64,000 nt of DNA, taken from the NCBI GenBank assembly GCA_030280995.1, contig JASXTE010000017.1:13072498-13136497 (forward strand), written 5' to 3'. Of the stretch, positions 63,630 through 64,000 are shown piece by piece (within the stretch, counting starts at the first letter, position 1; each line of letters begins with the position of its first letter). The position numbers were made by a program, and so were the translations under genes. Origin of the DNA: Hemileia vastatrix. Lineage: Eukaryota; Basidiomycota; Pucciniomycetes; Pucciniales; Zaghouaniaceae. Below the pieces are notes generated by a model. That model made no database searches. It was not told the origin of the DNA and saw only the letters and a program-made list of their open reading frames with translations.

Positions 63630-63890
63630 TTACCACATTAGGGTCACCTGGATGTGGGAAAGCATTGGTGGGGAAAGGCTCATCAATTATCCAGGCAAAG
63701 CTATTTTCTTCTTTATTTATTTAAATTATTTCTGTGTTTCATTTTTTTTCTATTATTTTCTTTAATCCCTATTTTTTTTTATCTAAAATCATTTAAAATA
63801 TTTAATTGTGTATCCATATCAAGGTGCACTTGGATGTGGGTAAGGTATCCGGGGATCAACTCATCAATTGGCTGGGGGATACCATTTTTA
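63630..63890 (+). repeat. diverged tandem repeat near the window end
   Basis: A block with (C/T)GGATGTGGG, GG(G/C)(A/T)(A/T)A...CTCATCAATT and CCAGG/CTGGG words occurs at 63641-63700 and 63822-63890, about 182 bp apart. The rest of the segment is T-rich and non-coding. Confidence 0.5.
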
Positions 63891-64000
63891 CTAATTATTT
63901 AGTTCATATTATTTTATTTATTTTATTTTAATTTCATTTTCAAATGTTTTTATGTTAGTAGTTTAGTAGGTAAAAAAAAATAAAAAATAAATAAAACAAA

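Larger units (their letters stand above)
55152..64000 (+). mobile_element. Ty3/Gypsy LTR retrotransposon, decayed, 3' end not found
   Basis: The coding order Gag, protease, RT, RNase H, integrase is that of Ty3/Gypsy. Gag, protease, RT and RNase H lie in one frame interrupted by stop codons; integrase shifts frame. After 62817 come non-coding tandem repeats to the window end. No 3' LTR was recognised, so the element probably runs beyond 64000 or has lost it. Confidence 0.8.

Noticed and set aside
62818..64000. 3' LTR of the Gypsy element
   Set aside because: I could not match this segment to 55152-56181; its own repeats are internal tandem duplications.

Overview
The window looks like repeat-dense DNA from a large, AT-rich basidiomycete genome, most likely a rust fungus (Pucciniales). 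That assignment is an inference from the element types (Tnp2-type CACTA transposons, fungal Copia and Gypsy, a Tad/I-like LINE, FAR1-type MULEs, multicopy SNF2 helicase-like genes), from short GT...AG introns and from base composition. I found no convincing intact single-copy host gene. Nearly everything is a transposable element, a broken element or a multicopy pseudogene, and many are nested with boundaries that can be read to the base from target-site duplications (TSDs).

1-12116: a tRNA-like sequence on the minus strand (68-125 plus 12103-12116) is split in its D-arm by a CACTA transposon (129-12102, TSD TGA). The transposon carries a decayed Tnp2 transposase on the minus strand and a decayed intron-containing accessory gene of unknown function on the plus strand. 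A complete Ty1/Copia element (182-5263, identical 169-bp LTRs, TSD ATTAT, uninterrupted 1485-aa Gag-Pol) sits just inside its left end. A small CACTA-type MITE (8504-8686) lies between the two converging genes.

12277-23428: an old Copia element (LTRs 121 and 123 bp, TSD AGTAT) is swollen to 11.2 kb. A 5.4-kb element of unresolved class (12870-18311) is inserted ahead of its gag-pol region and carries a gene with a charged coiled-coil end. Two copies of a palindrome-ended MITE are also inside, one of them (22452-22712) in the RNase H coding region.

23429-38545: a tRNA-derived SINE-like copy, a proline-rich gene fragment, two CACGTG hairpins, a third MITE copy, a degenerate LINE (28.2-32.3 kb), a 193-bp tandem repeat, a MULE transposase pseudogene (minus, 33.7-36.4 kb), a zinc-finger fragment like the N-terminus of Tnp2 transposases, a Gypsy RNase H/integrase fragment and a truncated fourth MITE.

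39392-53894: two SNF2/Rad5-like helicase pseudogenes in tandem. The first is split by a 9.8-kb element with 2.7-kb terminal inverted repeats (40716-50544, TSD TTG). Both arms carry purine/pyrimidine minisatellites and the same 607-bp tandem duplication. Removing the element plus one TSD copy rejoins the SNF2 reading frame.

54300-64000: an unidentified minus-strand gene remnant, then a Ty3/Gypsy element (plus strand, PBS at 56186, Gag, protease, RT-RNase H, integrase) decayed by in-frame stops. Its 3' LTR was not found in the window.
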